DNA from: CALLCD01 sp039817885
GTDB lineage: Bacteria > Pseudomonadota > Alphaproteobacteria > Caulobacterales > Hyphomonadaceae
DNA length: 39,539 nt
Direction: 5' to 3'
Assembly (NCBI GenBank): GCA_039817885.1
Contig: JBCBUY010000025.1
Coordinates: 1-39,539 of the forward strand
Of the stretch, positions 8,658-16,933 are shown piece after piece (position 1 is the first letter of the stretch; each line of letters begins with the position of its first letter). The translations under genes and the position numbers were made by a program. The notes under the pieces are model-generated. The model was not told where the DNA came from. It did not search any database and was given only the letters and a program-made list of their open reading frames with translations.

Positions 8658-8686
8658 AGTATAGCGGGCACCGCTGGAACTGCCAG
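8658..8686 (-). promoter_or_regulatory. Candidate promoter for a leaderless DUF2244 mRNA
   Basis: On the minus strand, CTGGCA (8686-8681) and TATACT (8663-8658) are separated by 17 bases. The -10 box ends six bases before the ATG at 8651, so the predicted transcript would begin at or next to the start codon. Confidence 0.4.
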
Positions 8687-8738
8687 TTGCCGCTATGCGG
8701 CCTTGCGTCTCGGGCCAAGTGCGCCACATAACGCTGTC

Positions 8739-9440
8739 ATGGCAGAGCTGGCGGCATCGAAGCGAACGCGAAAGACGCGCAAACGGCGACGTCCGGTCTT
8801 CAACGAAACCAAAGCAACCGAGCTCTACGAGATCCTGTCCGCCGAGCGGCCCAATCCCAGAACAGAACTCAATTTCGTGAACCCCTACACGCTCCTTGTT
8901 GCGGTCGCCCTTTCTGCGCAAGCCACAGATAAAGGTGTCAACAAGGCGACGGAAGGCTTGTTTGCGATTGCCGACACGCCACAGAAGATGCTCGCACTCG
9001 GCCTCGCAACCGTTGAGACTCATATCAAGACGATTGGGCTTTGGCGAAACAAGGCCAAAAACGTCATTGCCCTATCGGAAATGCTCATCGAGGAGTTTGA
9101 CGGCGACGTTCCTCAGACGCGCGAAGAGCTCGTTCGTCTGCCAGGTGTTGGCCGGAAAACGGCGAATGTCGTTATGAACGAAGCCTTCGGCAAACCGACC
9201 ATTGCGGTCGACACCCACATTTTCAGGGTCGCGAACAGAACCGGGCTCGCGCCAGGGTCGACACCCGACGAGGTTGAGTCGCAACTTGAGCGTGCAACTC
9301 CGGAGAAATATAAGTTGAGTGCCCACCACTGGCTTATTCTGCATGGGCGTTACACCTGCGTTGCAAGGAAGCCCAAGTGCTGGATGTGTGGCATTTCACA
9401 CCTATGTAAATTCAAATTGAAAACAGCCGCGCCCAGCTGA
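8739..9440 (+). CDS. nth: Endonuclease III (DNA glycosylase/AP lyase)
   Basis: Base-excision repair enzyme that removes oxidised pyrimidines and cuts at AP sites, 233 residues. The helix-hairpin-helix LVRLPGVGRKTANVV carries the catalytic Lys140, and VDTHIFR gives the catalytic Asp158. Their spacing of 18 matches Lys120/Asp138 of E. coli Nth. The C-terminal C-X6-C-X2-C-X5-C [4Fe-4S] cluster is complete (CVARKPKC, then CWMC, then Cys after GISHL). The start at 8739 gives a short basic N-terminal tail (KRTRKTRKRRR); an upstream in-frame ATG at 8640 would add 33 residues without support. It is divergent from the DUF2244 gene, with an 87-base gap. Confidence 0.96.
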   Translation: MAELAASKRTRKTRKRRRPVFNETKATELYEILSAERPNPRTELNFVNPYTLLVAVALSAQATDKGVNKATEGLFAIADTPQKMLALGLATVETHIKTIGLWRNKAKNVIALSEMLIEEFDGDVPQTREELVRLPGVGRKTANVVMNEAFGKPTIAVDTHIFRVANRTGLAPGSTPDEVESQLERATPEKYKLSAHHWLILHGRYTCVARKPKCWMCGISHLCKFKLKTAAPS

Positions 9441-9556
9441 TATATCAGAGATTTTTGAAAAAAGTTATGTATTTCAGTTGCTTATATTAGCTTCGGCAAT
9501 TGAGTGTCGCAGTATTTGTCAAGGTCATATCGTTATCAAAAACATGTCAATTGCAT

Positions 9557-9585
9557 TTGAGCTTTCGATTCTATGTGTTTATACA
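9557..9585 (+). promoter_or_regulatory. Candidate promoter of the sphingolipid unit 1
   Basis: TTGAGC (9557-9562) and TATACA (9580-9585) are separated by exactly 17 bases, in the AT-rich 239-base gap 9441-9679 before the acyl-AMP ligase gene. Nothing else recognisable lies in this gap except GAGGGG, the ribosome site at about 9670. The hexamers match the sigma-70 consensus only partly. Confidence 0.4.
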
Positions 9586-9679
9586 AAGTCACCTTCAAGT
9601 TTGGGTCGCAGCCGATGATTAAGATGGCACGTGGGGAGCGGCACCAGTTTAATGTGCGCAGGCTCAAGAGGGGTAGAGT

Positions 9680-11455
9680 ATGCTAGATCGAACGCCCACG
9701 CGAAGCGGTCTTGAACTTCGGCTCGGTAATTTTTCCACGATAATAGACGCATTGGACTATGCAGCGTCTGGCGAGTCCGGAATCAATTTCTATACGGCGA
9801 CAGGCGTCATAAGCGCCTCGCTTCCGTATCGCGTTTTGCGAGAAGAGGCGATGGAACTGGCCGGTAAGCTGGCCGCCGTCGCCCCGCAGAACTCACTTAT
9901 CGGTTTGTTGGCCGAATCGTCACCCGATTTTGTGCGCACTTTCTTTGCTTGCCAGTATGCGGGGCTTGTGCCGGTTCCCATGCCGATGCCGACTGCGATG
10001 GGCGGCCGCGGCAGTTTTGCGCACCAGCTTCGGCAAATGGCGGGGACAGCCGAAATTCGGGCCATGTTCGCGCCTGAAAAACTTCTCGATATGGTTGGGG
10101 AAGCCATGGAGCCCATCGGGGTTCCGTTTTTCGACATGTCCGACCCCAAACTGGAAAATGGCGTCGCAGCGTTACGTCCCCATGGGCCGGACGATCTTTG
10201 TTACATCCAGTATAGTTCGGGCAGCACGAATGACCCGAAGGGCGTCATCGGCACCCAATCCACGGTAACCGCTAATTGCGAAGCGATCATCAAGTATGGG
10301 TTGCAGGTTCGCGAGGATGACCGGGCCGTGTCATGGTTGCCGCTGTACCACGATATGGGCCTGATCGGGTTCCTTATCGCGCCGATGATGTCCCAGCTAT
10401 CTCTCGATTTGATGGAGCCTTCCTCTTTCGCTCGGCGGCCAATCACCTGGCTCGATATCATTTCGAAAAACAAAGGTACCCTAAGCTATAGTCCAAGCTT
10501 CGGCTTCGAGCTTTGCGTGCGCCGATGGCGGGATGATCGCGAGCTTGATCTTTCGACCTGGCGAGCAGCGGGCATTGGCGGCGATATGGTGCGCAGTGAT
10601 GCTCTGGATGCCTTCGCTGCCACATTCAAAACTCACGGCTTCTCAGAAAAATCGTTTGTGCCGAGCTATGGCATGGCGGAAGCGACGCTTGCCATCTCAT
10701 TTGCGCCTCTCGGCCAGGGTGCCCGCCCTGACTGCATCGATAATGATCGGCTACGTCGCTCCGGCGATGCTATTCCTGCCTCCGACATCACACACACCAG
10801 CGCCCGGCGAACCTTTATGCTGTGCGGCGAGGTTCTACCGGGGCACGATCTCGAAGTGCGCGACGATGATGGAAATGTTCTGGCTGACCGGAAAGTTGGC
10901 CGGATTTGCGTGCGGGGGCCCTCGGTCACGCCGGGCTATTATCGCAATGAGGAGGCGACAAAAGACGCCTTCACGGCCGACGGCTGGCTGGACACTGGCG
11001 ACCTTGGATATGGGCTCGACGGCCAGATCGTTATCACCGGTCGCTCGAAGGATTTGATCCTGTCGCATGGCCGCAATATCTGGCCACAAGATCTCGAATG
11101 GGCTGTCGAAGGTGCCGTAGCGGGCCGCATTGGACGCACAGCAGCCTTTCCTGTGCCGACGAAGAACGGAACCGACGAGATTGTTATCCTTGTCGAGTGT
11201 AGATCCAGAAACCCGGAAAACCTCTCCCGTTTGCATGCAGAAGCCACCGCTGCGGCGAAGACGGCTGCAAACACCACGGTTCATGTTGGACTTGTGCCCT
11301 TGTCCAGTTTGATCGTGACATCTTCGGGAAAGATCAGTCGCGCCCGCGCGCGTCAGAAATATGTCGGCGGTGGATTTGAGAATTTGAACCTTATGGTGTT
11401 CAGTTCCGGGTCCGATGCGCTGAAAGCAAGCGGAAGCGTCGCTGACGCCAGATGA
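9680..11455 (+). CDS. Fatty acyl-AMP ligase / acyl-ACP synthetase (sphingolipid locus)
   Basis: ANL-superfamily enzyme of 591 residues that activates a fatty acid as acyl-AMP and would load it on an acyl carrier protein. The P-loop YSSGSTNDPKGV starts at residue 178. SWLPLYHDMGLIG, PSYGMAEATL and DTGDLGY follow, and the C-terminal hinge leads to a SSGKISR lysine segment. The wording resembles fatty acyl-AMP ligases rather than acyl-CoA synthetases. A strong GAGGGG ribosome site precedes the ATG. The stop overlaps the next start by ATGA. With the ACP two genes downstream and spt after it, the likely role is to supply acyl-ACP for serine palmitoyltransferase or ceramide synthase. An acyl-ACP synthetase is one of five genes reported as needed for ceramide synthesis in Caulobacter. 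The CoA versus ACP preference is inferred. Confidence 0.88.
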   Translation: MLDRTPTRSGLELRLGNFSTIIDALDYAASGESGINFYTATGVISASLPYRVLREEAMELAGKLAAVAPQNSLIGLLAESSPDFVRTFFACQYAGLVPVPMPMPTAMGGRGSFAHQLRQMAGTAEIRAMFAPEKLLDMVGEAMEPIGVPFFDMSDPKLENGVAALRPHGPDDLCYIQYSSGSTNDPKGVIGTQSTVTANCEAIIKYGLQVREDDRAVSWLPLYHDMGLIGFLIAPMMSQLSLDLMEPSSFARRPITWLDIISKNKGTLSYSPSFGFELCVRRWRDDRELDLSTWRAAGIGGDMVRSDALDAFAATFKTHGFSEKSFVPSYGMAEATLAISFAPLGQGARPDCIDNDRLRRSGDAIPASDITHTSARRTFMLCGEVLPGHDLEVRDDDGNVLADRKVGRICVRGPSVTPGYYRNEEATKDAFTADGWLDTGDLGYGLDGQIVITGRSKDLILSHGRNIWPQDLEWAVEGAVAGRIGRTAAFPVPTKNGTDEIVILVECRSRNPENLSRLHAEATAAAKTAANTTVHVGLVPLSSLIVTSSGKISRARARQKYVGGGFENLNLMVFSSGSDALKASGSVADAR

Positions 11456-12366
11456 CTCCCCCGGACAAATTGATTTCCGTAACCGGTGGCACTGGCTTTA
11501 TCGGGCGCGCCCTCCTTCGCCAGCTGGACCGTCAGTCTACGCCTGCGCGCGCACTGACCCGGCGCGTGCAGACCGATCATGGACCCTGCACCTGGGTCCG
11601 AGGCGATCTCGATGACGATGTCGCCCTGACACAGTTCGTCAGCGGTGCAGATACCGTGATCCATCTCGCCGGTCTTACCAAGGCACCGACCAAGCGTGCC
11701 TTTTTTGACGCAAATGCCGACGCCGCCGGACGTCTCGCCGCCCATGCCGCCAGTGCCGGTGTCAGACGATTTATCCTCGTATCGTCCCTCGCTGCTCGGG
11801 AATCTCACCTGTCCTGGTATGCGGCATCGAAACGGGCCGGCGAAGATGCCGTCCAGTCAGCAGCAGGAGATATGGACGTGGTGATCGTTCGCCCCCCCGC
11901 CATTATTGGTCCGGGTGATGATGCAACGGCACAGATGCTCGACGCTATGAGACGTGGTTGGCTGCCGGTACCCGGCGGGGTGAATCGCGCGCGGACCCGT
12001 CTCTCCTTCATGCATGTCGATGATATTGCTGCGTTTATCCTCCAGCAGATAGACCGAGAACTGCCTGGCAAGCCACTCGAACCGGCCGTCGAACCCGGCG
12101 GTGTTGGCTGGGACACACTCGCGGCGACTGCCTCGGAAATCTTGTCAAAACCCGTCAGACTGTTACCTCTCCCACCGATTATCCTGTTTCCAGCAGCGTA
12201 TGCGACCGAGACAGTTTGCGCGCTCTTCGGCCAGTCCACTTTTTTCAATACTGGCAAGGTGCGCGAAATGCTGCATACTGATTGGACAGGACGTGATGTG
12301 ATGAACGGTGCGCGCGCATTCAAGGACAGCTTGGCGCTCGCCTTCGGACAGGACATAGCAAAATGA
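11452..12366 (+). CDS. cerR: NAD-dependent epimerase/dehydratase-family reductase, CerR-like
   Basis: Extended SDR of 304 residues. The N-terminal Rossmann motif is GGTGFIG, and the catalytic pair sits in YAASKRAGE. It resembles NAD(P)-dependent epimerase/dehydratase proteins, the annotation carried by CerR of Caulobacter, which reduces the 3-keto group of the oxidised (dihydro)ceramide or ketosphinganine intermediate. The reductase role here rests on position: it sits between the acyl-AMP ligase and the ACP, with ATGA overlaps at both ends, so translation is coupled. A hydrophobic stretch near residues 230-255 (LLPLPPIILFPAAYATETV) could associate with the membrane. A sugar epimerase function is the alternative but has no partner genes here. 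Confidence 0.8.
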   Translation: MTPPDKLISVTGGTGFIGRALLRQLDRQSTPARALTRRVQTDHGPCTWVRGDLDDDVALTQFVSGADTVIHLAGLTKAPTKRAFFDANADAAGRLAAHAASAGVRRFILVSSLAARESHLSWYAASKRAGEDAVQSAAGDMDVVIVRPPAIIGPGDDATAQMLDAMRRGWLPVPGGVNRARTRLSFMHVDDIAAFILQQIDRELPGKPLEPAVEPGGVGWDTLAATASEILSKPVRLLPLPPIILFPAAYATETVCALFGQSTFFNTGKVREMLHTDWTGRDVMNGARAFKDSLALAFGQDIAK

Positions 12367-12653
12367 CAAAACCCAAGATCAACGGTCACACAGCAGGTCT
12401 CGTTTCGACCGATACCGATGACCTCATCTTCCAAAAAGTCTGCGGCCTGCTCGCGCCGTATAACCGGAATGAGCTGGCGCTCAGCCGATCAACGATCATT
12501 ATGTCCGATTTGGAGATCGACTCCGTATCCGTTTTCGACCTTATTATGGAAGTCGAAGACACATACGATATTACCTTTCCCATGGAAACGGTAAGCTCGA
12601 TGCGGTCTATAGGGGATCTGGTTGACACGATCCGCGCCTTAAAAGCCGCGTAA
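12363..12653 (+). CDS. Dedicated acyl carrier protein of the sphingolipid locus
   Basis: Acyl carrier protein of 96 residues. Ser54 in EIDSVSVFDLIMEVED is the predicted 4'-phosphopantetheine attachment site, in the usual position at the start of helix II. The acidic recognition helix follows, with ITFP and the later IGDLVDTI helix. It has an N-terminal extension of about 20 residues relative to housekeeping AcpP, and DSV replaces the common DSL. The start overlaps the previous stop by ATGA, and spt begins 11 bases downstream. It probably carries the acyl chain for serine palmitoyltransferase and/or ceramide synthase, like the separate ACP encoded next to spt in Caulobacter and Sphingomonas. 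Confidence 0.88.
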   Translation: MTKPKINGHTAGLVSTDTDDLIFQKVCGLLAPYNRNELALSRSTIIMSDLEIDSVSVFDLIMEVEDTYDITFPMETVSSMRSIGDLVDTIRALKAA

Positions 12654-12664
12654 GGACTTATGAG

Positions 12665-13864
12665 ATGAGCATTTTCTCCAAATATGACAAGTATTTAGAG
12701 CGGCTCACTCAGGCAAGCGCGATAGGTCGAATACCGGTTGGGCTGGAATTCGACGATATCCTGTCACCGACCCGGGGCATTGTTGAGGGCAAGGAAGTCA
12801 TCCTCGTCGGAACCAATAATTATCTCGGGCTAAGCTATGATGAGGCTTGTATGACCGCCGCTAAAGCAGCGGTGGACAAGCATGGCACCGGAACGACCGG
12901 CTCCCGTCAGGCGAACGGAAATTATGCCGAGCATGTGAAACTCGAACAGTCGATCAGCGACTTTCTCGGTATGGCATCGACCATTGTCTTCTCAACCGGA
13001 TACCAGACCAATCTCGCTGCGATCTCGGCCCTCGCCGGCGCGGAAGATCAGATATTCATCGATGCCGATAGCCATGCCTGTATCTACGATGCTTGCAAGC
13101 TTTCGGACGCATCCACCATTCGGTTCCGCCACAACAATCCAGAAGATCTCGATAAGCGCCTCGCACGGACACCGAAGCCGGACGGCGACCGCCTGGTGGT
13201 TGTCGAGGGCATGTATTCCATGTTTGGCGATCTTGCGCCCCTTGATGCATTTACGGAGGTCGCTCACAAACATGGCGCGCTCATTTATGTCGACGAGGCC
13301 CACTCCTTCGGCAGCTTTGGACCGAGGGGGCGCGGCCTTGCCGAAGAACAGGGTGTGCTCGATAAGATCGATTTCTATTCGGCGACGTTTTCGAAAAGCC
13401 TGGCAGCCATTGGCGGGTTCTGCTCGTCGAAGCATCCTCAATTTGAGCTGCTCCGGGCAGCGCGGCCCTATCGGTTTACGGCGTCCCCTTCCCCGTCCAG
13501 CATCTGGAGCGCGCAGGCCGCGCTTGACCGCATCATCGAAGGCGATGGCGAGCTACATGAGAATTTGTGGGCACGCAGCCGGCAACTCCATTCTGGTCTG
13601 ACGGAGATGGGGTTCGAAATCGCGGCCGATGCGAGCCCGGTGATCGCTGTTTTGCGCCCTGATGAAGCGACCGCCGTGCGTGAGTGGAACACGCTTCTTG
13701 ACCGCGGGGTCTATGTGAACTTCTCCGGACCGCCGGCCACCCCGGCAGGCATCAGCTTGCTACGCATATCACTTTCGGCCGCCCACACAGAGGAAGAGAT
13801 CGACCAGGTATTGTCGGTATTCCGGTCCCTGGTGTCCGACAATGCGGCCGTTCCTGCCGAATAG
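12665..13864 (+). CDS. spt: Serine palmitoyltransferase
   Basis: PLP-dependent alpha-oxoamine synthase of 399 residues that condenses L-serine with a long-chain acyl thioester to 3-ketosphinganine, the committed step of sphingolipid synthesis. Family marks are NNYLGLSYD, GTGTTGSRQANGN, the cofactor-stacking DADSHACIYD, VVVEGMYSMFGD, VDEAHSFG, and the Schiff-base Lys244 in SATFSKSLAAIGG. The MYSMFGD and SFGSFGPRGRG segments are typical of soluble bacterial SPT and distinguish it from glycine- and alanine-using relatives (Kbl, BioF, HemA). AAGGA lies nine bases before the ATG. The preceding ACP and acyl-AMP ligase, and bcerS about 8 kb downstream, confirm the context. It converges on the copper cassette, with 23 bases between the stops. 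Confidence 0.93.
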   Translation: MSIFSKYDKYLERLTQASAIGRIPVGLEFDDILSPTRGIVEGKEVILVGTNNYLGLSYDEACMTAAKAAVDKHGTGTTGSRQANGNYAEHVKLEQSISDFLGMASTIVFSTGYQTNLAAISALAGAEDQIFIDADSHACIYDACKLSDASTIRFRHNNPEDLDKRLARTPKPDGDRLVVVEGMYSMFGDLAPLDAFTEVAHKHGALIYVDEAHSFGSFGPRGRGLAEEQGVLDKIDFYSATFSKSLAAIGGFCSSKHPQFELLRAARPYRFTASPSPSSIWSAQAALDRIIEGDGELHENLWARSRQLHSGLTEMGFEIAADASPVIAVLRPDEATAVREWNTLLDRGVYVNFSGPPATPAGISLLRISLSAAHTEEEIDQVLSVFRSLVSDNAAVPAE

Positions 13865-13887
13865 GTGTTGTTGGCCACAGGCCGATC

Positions 13888-14385
13888 TTATTCGCCGTCA
13901 CGCTGATGATCTGAATGATCGACCTCATCCGCGCCGTCCGTTGGCGTTTCAACGACAACTTCAACCTCTACATCTCCTGCCTTTTCAAAGGTCAGGGTGA
14001 CCGGAAATCGCATGCCCTCCGACAATGGCTCCGCGAGGTCGAACAACATCACATGATGCCCTCCTGGCGCGACCGGGACCTCTTCTCCAGCTGGAATAGA
14101 GATCCCATCCGTAAGGGGGCGCATACGAAGCACACCCTCATCATTCATGGTGGTGTGCAGCTCCGCGGAGGCCGCGACGCTTTCCGGCACCTTGGCAGCG
14201 AGGAGGCGGTCATCCGCCTCCCCATTATTGTCGAGATGAAAGAAAACAGCGGCGGGCTGCCGGGTGGTCACCGTCGGGCGCGCCCAAGGATGATCGATCT
14301 TGATCCCCTCGGCCGCAAATTCATGAGCAAACACTGCAAAAGGCAGTGCCATTAGAATTGCAGCGGACACAACATATCTCATCAT
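13888..14385 (-). CDS. Periplasmic copper chaperone, PCu(A)C family
   Basis: Secreted protein of 165 residues. The start at 14385 has AAGAGG eight bases upstream and opens a Sec signal peptide (MMRYVVSAAILMALPFAVFA). The cupredoxin-like fold carries the H-X(n)-M ... H-X-M copper site (ELHTTM, then GHHVML), as in PCu(A)C proteins that deliver Cu(I) to cytochrome oxidase. The C-terminus is acidic with extra His (DHSDHQRDGE), possibly an added metal-binding tail. It is the last gene of the minus-strand cassette and is 29 bases after the Met-rich outer-membrane gene. Confidence 0.88.
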   Translation of the reverse strand: MMRYVVSAAILMALPFAVFAHEFAAEGIKIDHPWARPTVTTRQPAAVFFHLDNNGEADDRLLAAKVPESVAASAELHTTMNDEGVLRMRPLTDGISIPAGEEVPVAPGGHHVMLFDLAEPLSEGMRFPVTLTFEKAGDVEVEVVVETPTDGADEVDHSDHQRDGE

Positions 14386-14414
14386 CGTATTTGCCTCTTC
14401 ACTCTTCGGGCACC

Positions 14415-15485
14415 CTAGAACGCCTTTTGCCAACCCAGGGTGAACATATAATCGGTTTCGAGCTGTGGGCCGTTCAAGTCGCGCACGATCGGAAAGCCGA
14501 ACTCGAACGCCAGCCTGTGACCGCGAACGACACCTGTCTGCCCCAGCAAGTTCACGCCGAAAAGAGCCTCCAGTGTCTCACCGCCCTGAAAGTCAGGATT
14601 GGCCGTCTGTACCGGTGCGACAATCAGAGGGTCGAACCCATCGATCCGTCCGACAGTCCGTCCGAGCAATCGACCGGACAGCGATACCCAGGGGCGCGGT
14701 TCATATGCGACCCAGGTGGTCAGCTCACCGATATTGCCACGGGTATAGTCGGAACTGTTGTCTCCAAGACGGATCGTGCCCATGATCTGGCCACCAATGC
14801 TGATATCGCCGTACCGGTCACGGGCCGTCAGTCCAGGTTTCAAGTCGAATGTGCCAGAACCGATCTGCATGGGATAAGGCAGCCGCAATGTTGGCATTGT
14901 GCCCATAGGCGTGAGCACCTCGTCCTCGAATCCGATCCGACCGGTCGGAATCGACACTGCGAAATTCAGATTGATCTGGCGGTGGTCCTTTTGGCCATTG
15001 TCCAGGCCAAAAATCGCACCGACACTTGTGTCGCCAATGCCGTCGCTGGATGTGGTGAAGGTGCCGAGCACATCTGTGCCCATTGGCCCCGCAAAGGTCG
15101 TATGATCCATTTCGTTCCGGACATAGGACGTCATGGCCATCAGGGTCAGCCGGTCCGTCAAACCGTACATGCCGCCAAACATATGCATATCCATCGTCAT
15201 GTCGGTCGGCACGACACGCAGGGTCGGCGGTTGGCCTGGCGTGCCGAAGAAGACGTTCGGAACCGTGGTGACGATCTCCTCAGGTGTTACGGAATTTGTT
15301 CCGATGCGGGACCCGTCCATCTCCATCCGCATATAGCGGTAGGACAGCATAAATTCCCCCTTCTTGTGGCGGTGATCCACCATGACACCGATCGGCGCAT
15401 GGTCAGAGGCGGTGCTTCCGTCCGCACGGGCAGACGGCGCGAGCGACGCAGCCAGAAGCGCTGCGCATACAAAAGTGCGTTTCAT
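14415..15485 (-). CDS. Methionine-rich outer-membrane beta-barrel protein of the copper cassette
   Basis: Predicted outer-membrane protein of 356 residues, with a signal peptide (MKRTFVCAALLAASLAPSARA), repeated amphipathic beta strands and a C-terminal aromatic ending in Phe. The start at 15485 has GTGAG upstream; a codon four residues earlier is possible. It resembles proteins annotated as transporter or phenol-pathway MetA-like porins. It is strikingly rich in Met: YRYMRMEMDG near the N-terminus, DMTMDMHMFGGMYG in the centre and several more single Met. Met/His clusters of this kind bind Cu(I). Together with DUF2946 and PCu(A)C this suggests copper passage or sensing in the outer membrane. 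Function is inferred from composition and neighbours. Confidence 0.75.
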   Translation of the reverse strand: MKRTFVCAALLAASLAPSARADGSTASDHAPIGVMVDHRHKKGEFMLSYRYMRMEMDGSRIGTNSVTPEEIVTTVPNVFFGTPGQPPTLRVVPTDMTMDMHMFGGMYGLTDRLTLMAMTSYVRNEMDHTTFAGPMGTDVLGTFTTSSDGIGDTSVGAIFGLDNGQKDHRQINLNFAVSIPTGRIGFEDEVLTPMGTMPTLRLPYPMQIGSGTFDLKPGLTARDRYGDISIGGQIMGTIRLGDNSSDYTRGNIGELTTWVAYEPRPWVSLSGRLLGRTVGRIDGFDPLIVAPVQTANPDFQGGETLEALFGVNLLGQTGVVRGHRLAFEFGFPIVRDLNGPQLETDYMFTLGWQKAF

Positions 15486-15547
15486 TGATTGTCTCACTTG
15501 AAGTCAAAACATCCGCGCCCCCTCGGCGCAGACAGATAAGATTGAGT

Positions 15548-15922
15548 TCAAGTGGTCTGAGGTGGTCCGTTGGACGGTGCCCCTGGCCAAAGCGGGCCTC
15601 CGGGATGGACTGGATCCCCTTGGCGCGACAGCGAAACGCAGATCGGCGCTTGCATGACGCTTCCCAATTTTGGCGGGCTCGAGGATGCGGCGTCCGACGC
15701 ATGGGTACAGTCATCACAACACTGCGCTTTTGTGTCTTCGGGCGGGGCCGTGTCACCAAAGCTCATCTCAACGATCTGATGGCCACCGTGCCCGCATATG
15801 AGCACTGAAACGGTTTCGCTCTCGGAAAATGCCAGGTGCGCTTGCCCGCCATGGGCAAGGTATCCGAGCGCCGCTGTCAAAAAGACAAGCCGTCTCAGCA
15901 GAACACTCACACGCGATAACAT
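15548..15922 (-). CDS. DUF2946-like small cysteine/histidine protein
   Basis: Small exported protein of 124 residues from the ATG at 15922 (137 from the alternative ATG at 15961). A hydrophobic N-terminus (SVLLRRLVFLTAALGYLA) is followed by conserved metal-type motifs: ICGHGGHQI and CCDDC. These match DUF2946, which usually lies beside PCu(A)C and copper outer-membrane genes. The C-terminal half is Pro-rich and unstructured. The start choice is uncertain, because GAGGGG lies only two bases before the ATG. First gene of the copper cassette; 62 bases to the Met-rich gene. Confidence 0.7.
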   Translation of the reverse strand: MLSRVSVLLRRLVFLTAALGYLAHGGQAHLAFSESETVSVLICGHGGHQIVEMSFGDTAPPEDTKAQCCDDCTHASDAASSSPPKLGSVMQAPICVSLSRQGDPVHPGGPLWPGAPSNGPPQTT

Positions 15923-15926
15923 ACCC

Positions 15927-15942
15927 CTCACACTAATGTGAG
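15927..15942. promoter_or_regulatory. Inverted repeat at the head of the copper cassette
   Basis: CTCACA-ctaa-TGTGAG has six-base arms and lies directly before the DUF2946 start. The half-sites face opposite to a CRP/FNR site. It could be an operator or an mRNA hairpin covering the ribosome site. Confidence 0.35.
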
Positions 15943-15976
15943 CGGTCAGGCTGATCCACAAAAAATTTGTCGCAGC

Positions 15977-16933
15977 CTAGCGAAACGCCCCGCGCCGCCA
16001 CAGCCGCCAGGCCAATACTGGTGACCACAAGATGGGGTGACGGCGCTGGTGGTCGGTCACCGGTATGGTCACACCCGAATGGCTTTTCAGCTTGTGCAGG
16101 ACATAGTCAAGGCCACCGTCGAATGTGAAGCCTGCCTTCAGTACACGGAGCGCCGTAGCCGGTTTTCCAATCCAACGTCGCAGGGCCCAACTGATTTGGG
16201 TAAGCGTTCGGGCCGCCCCGTTCGTTTTGCCGAGATCAATATTGCCCTCGGCATCGACCGGGCCGAGGGCAGCCACGCCCAAAGCCTCATAACGATCGCC
16301 GAACCGTTCCACGATCTCCGACGCGCGTTCCAACGGGCGTTCAGCCCGAAGTTCCGTCCGGTAGCTTTCGGCAAGCGACCTGGCCCAGAACGCTCGCGGT
16401 GTGATCTTTCCGTCCATGAGCGGGCGCGTCTTCGCAGCAAAGTGGATCACCGCCGCAGTCAGGGCATCGATCAATGCCCCGCGCTCATCCTCGCTCGTAC
16501 AGGACATGATCAGACAGGGCTGCGAGAAGCGCCCCCAGATCATCGGCTCCCGCGCCCCTCCGCTCGCGCGACGTATGAAGGCATTGAGCGACATGATCGA
16601 GTATTTCGACGACATGAACTTTCCGGCATGATCGACCGACTCCAGATAGTGAACACTTGGCGGCAAGATGAGGCTTGCCAGGGCTTTGAGGCCAAAGCCT
16701 TTGTGGATGGAACGATACCGATCGACCAGGACATAGTAGTCCAGCATCTTTTCGGGATTATCGGCCTCGCGGAGCCCTGAGCCGTAAAAGACAAACCCCT
16801 TAACGCAGTCGCCATGATGCTTGCGGATGGCCTCTGCCATTTCCATCGCGCGCTGTGGCGGCTCGACGGATTGTTCCGCCTCGATCACCGCTCGAACCGC
16901 GGCAAATGTCTTTGAGGACGCCACAGCGGTCAT
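15977..16933 (-). CDS. Tam41-like nucleotidyltransferase in the sphingolipid locus
   Basis: Protein of 318 residues. Residues 47-71 hold YGSG (50-53) followed by MLDYYVLVD, and downstream come HYLESVD, SSKYSIMSLNAFIRR and WGRFSQPCLIM. This pattern resembles Tam41/MMP37, the mitochondrial CTP:phosphatidate cytidylyltransferase, with its polymerase-beta-type G-S...D core. The start overlaps the lipid-kinase stop by ATGA, so the two are translationally coupled. An attractive reading is that the kinase makes ceramide-1-phosphate and this enzyme activates it, or a related lipid phosphate, with CTP. Caulobacter has extra genes of this kind for ceramide phosphoglycerate. The family call is from memory of motifs, and the substrate is inferred. 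Confidence 0.62.
   Translation of the reverse strand: MTAVASSKTFAAVRAVIEAEQSVEPPQRAMEMAEAIRKHHGDCVKGFVFYGSGLREADNPEKMLDYYVLVDRYRSIHKGFGLKALASLILPPSVHYLESVDHAGKFMSSKYSIMSLNAFIRRASGGAREPMIWGRFSQPCLIMSCTSEDERGALIDALTAAVIHFAAKTRPLMDGKITPRAFWARSLAESYRTELRAERPLERASEIVERFGDRYEALGVAALGPVDAEGNIDLGKTNGAARTLTQISWALRRWIGKPATALRVLKAGFTFDGGLDYVLHKLKSHSGVTIPVTDHQRRHPILWSPVLAWRLWRRGAFR

Noticed and set aside
14346..15488. 380-codon open frame on the plus strand opposite the Met-rich outer-membrane gene
   Set aside because: Its translation is basic and low in structure. The minus-strand frame has a signal peptide, barrel pattern and terminal Phe, and is in order with the copper genes.
15927..15942. CRP/FNR-type site before DUF2946
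   Set aside because: The half-sites read TCACA then TGTGA, the reverse of the TGTGA-N6-TCACA order, so CRP binding is not expected; kept only as an unspecified inverted repeat.
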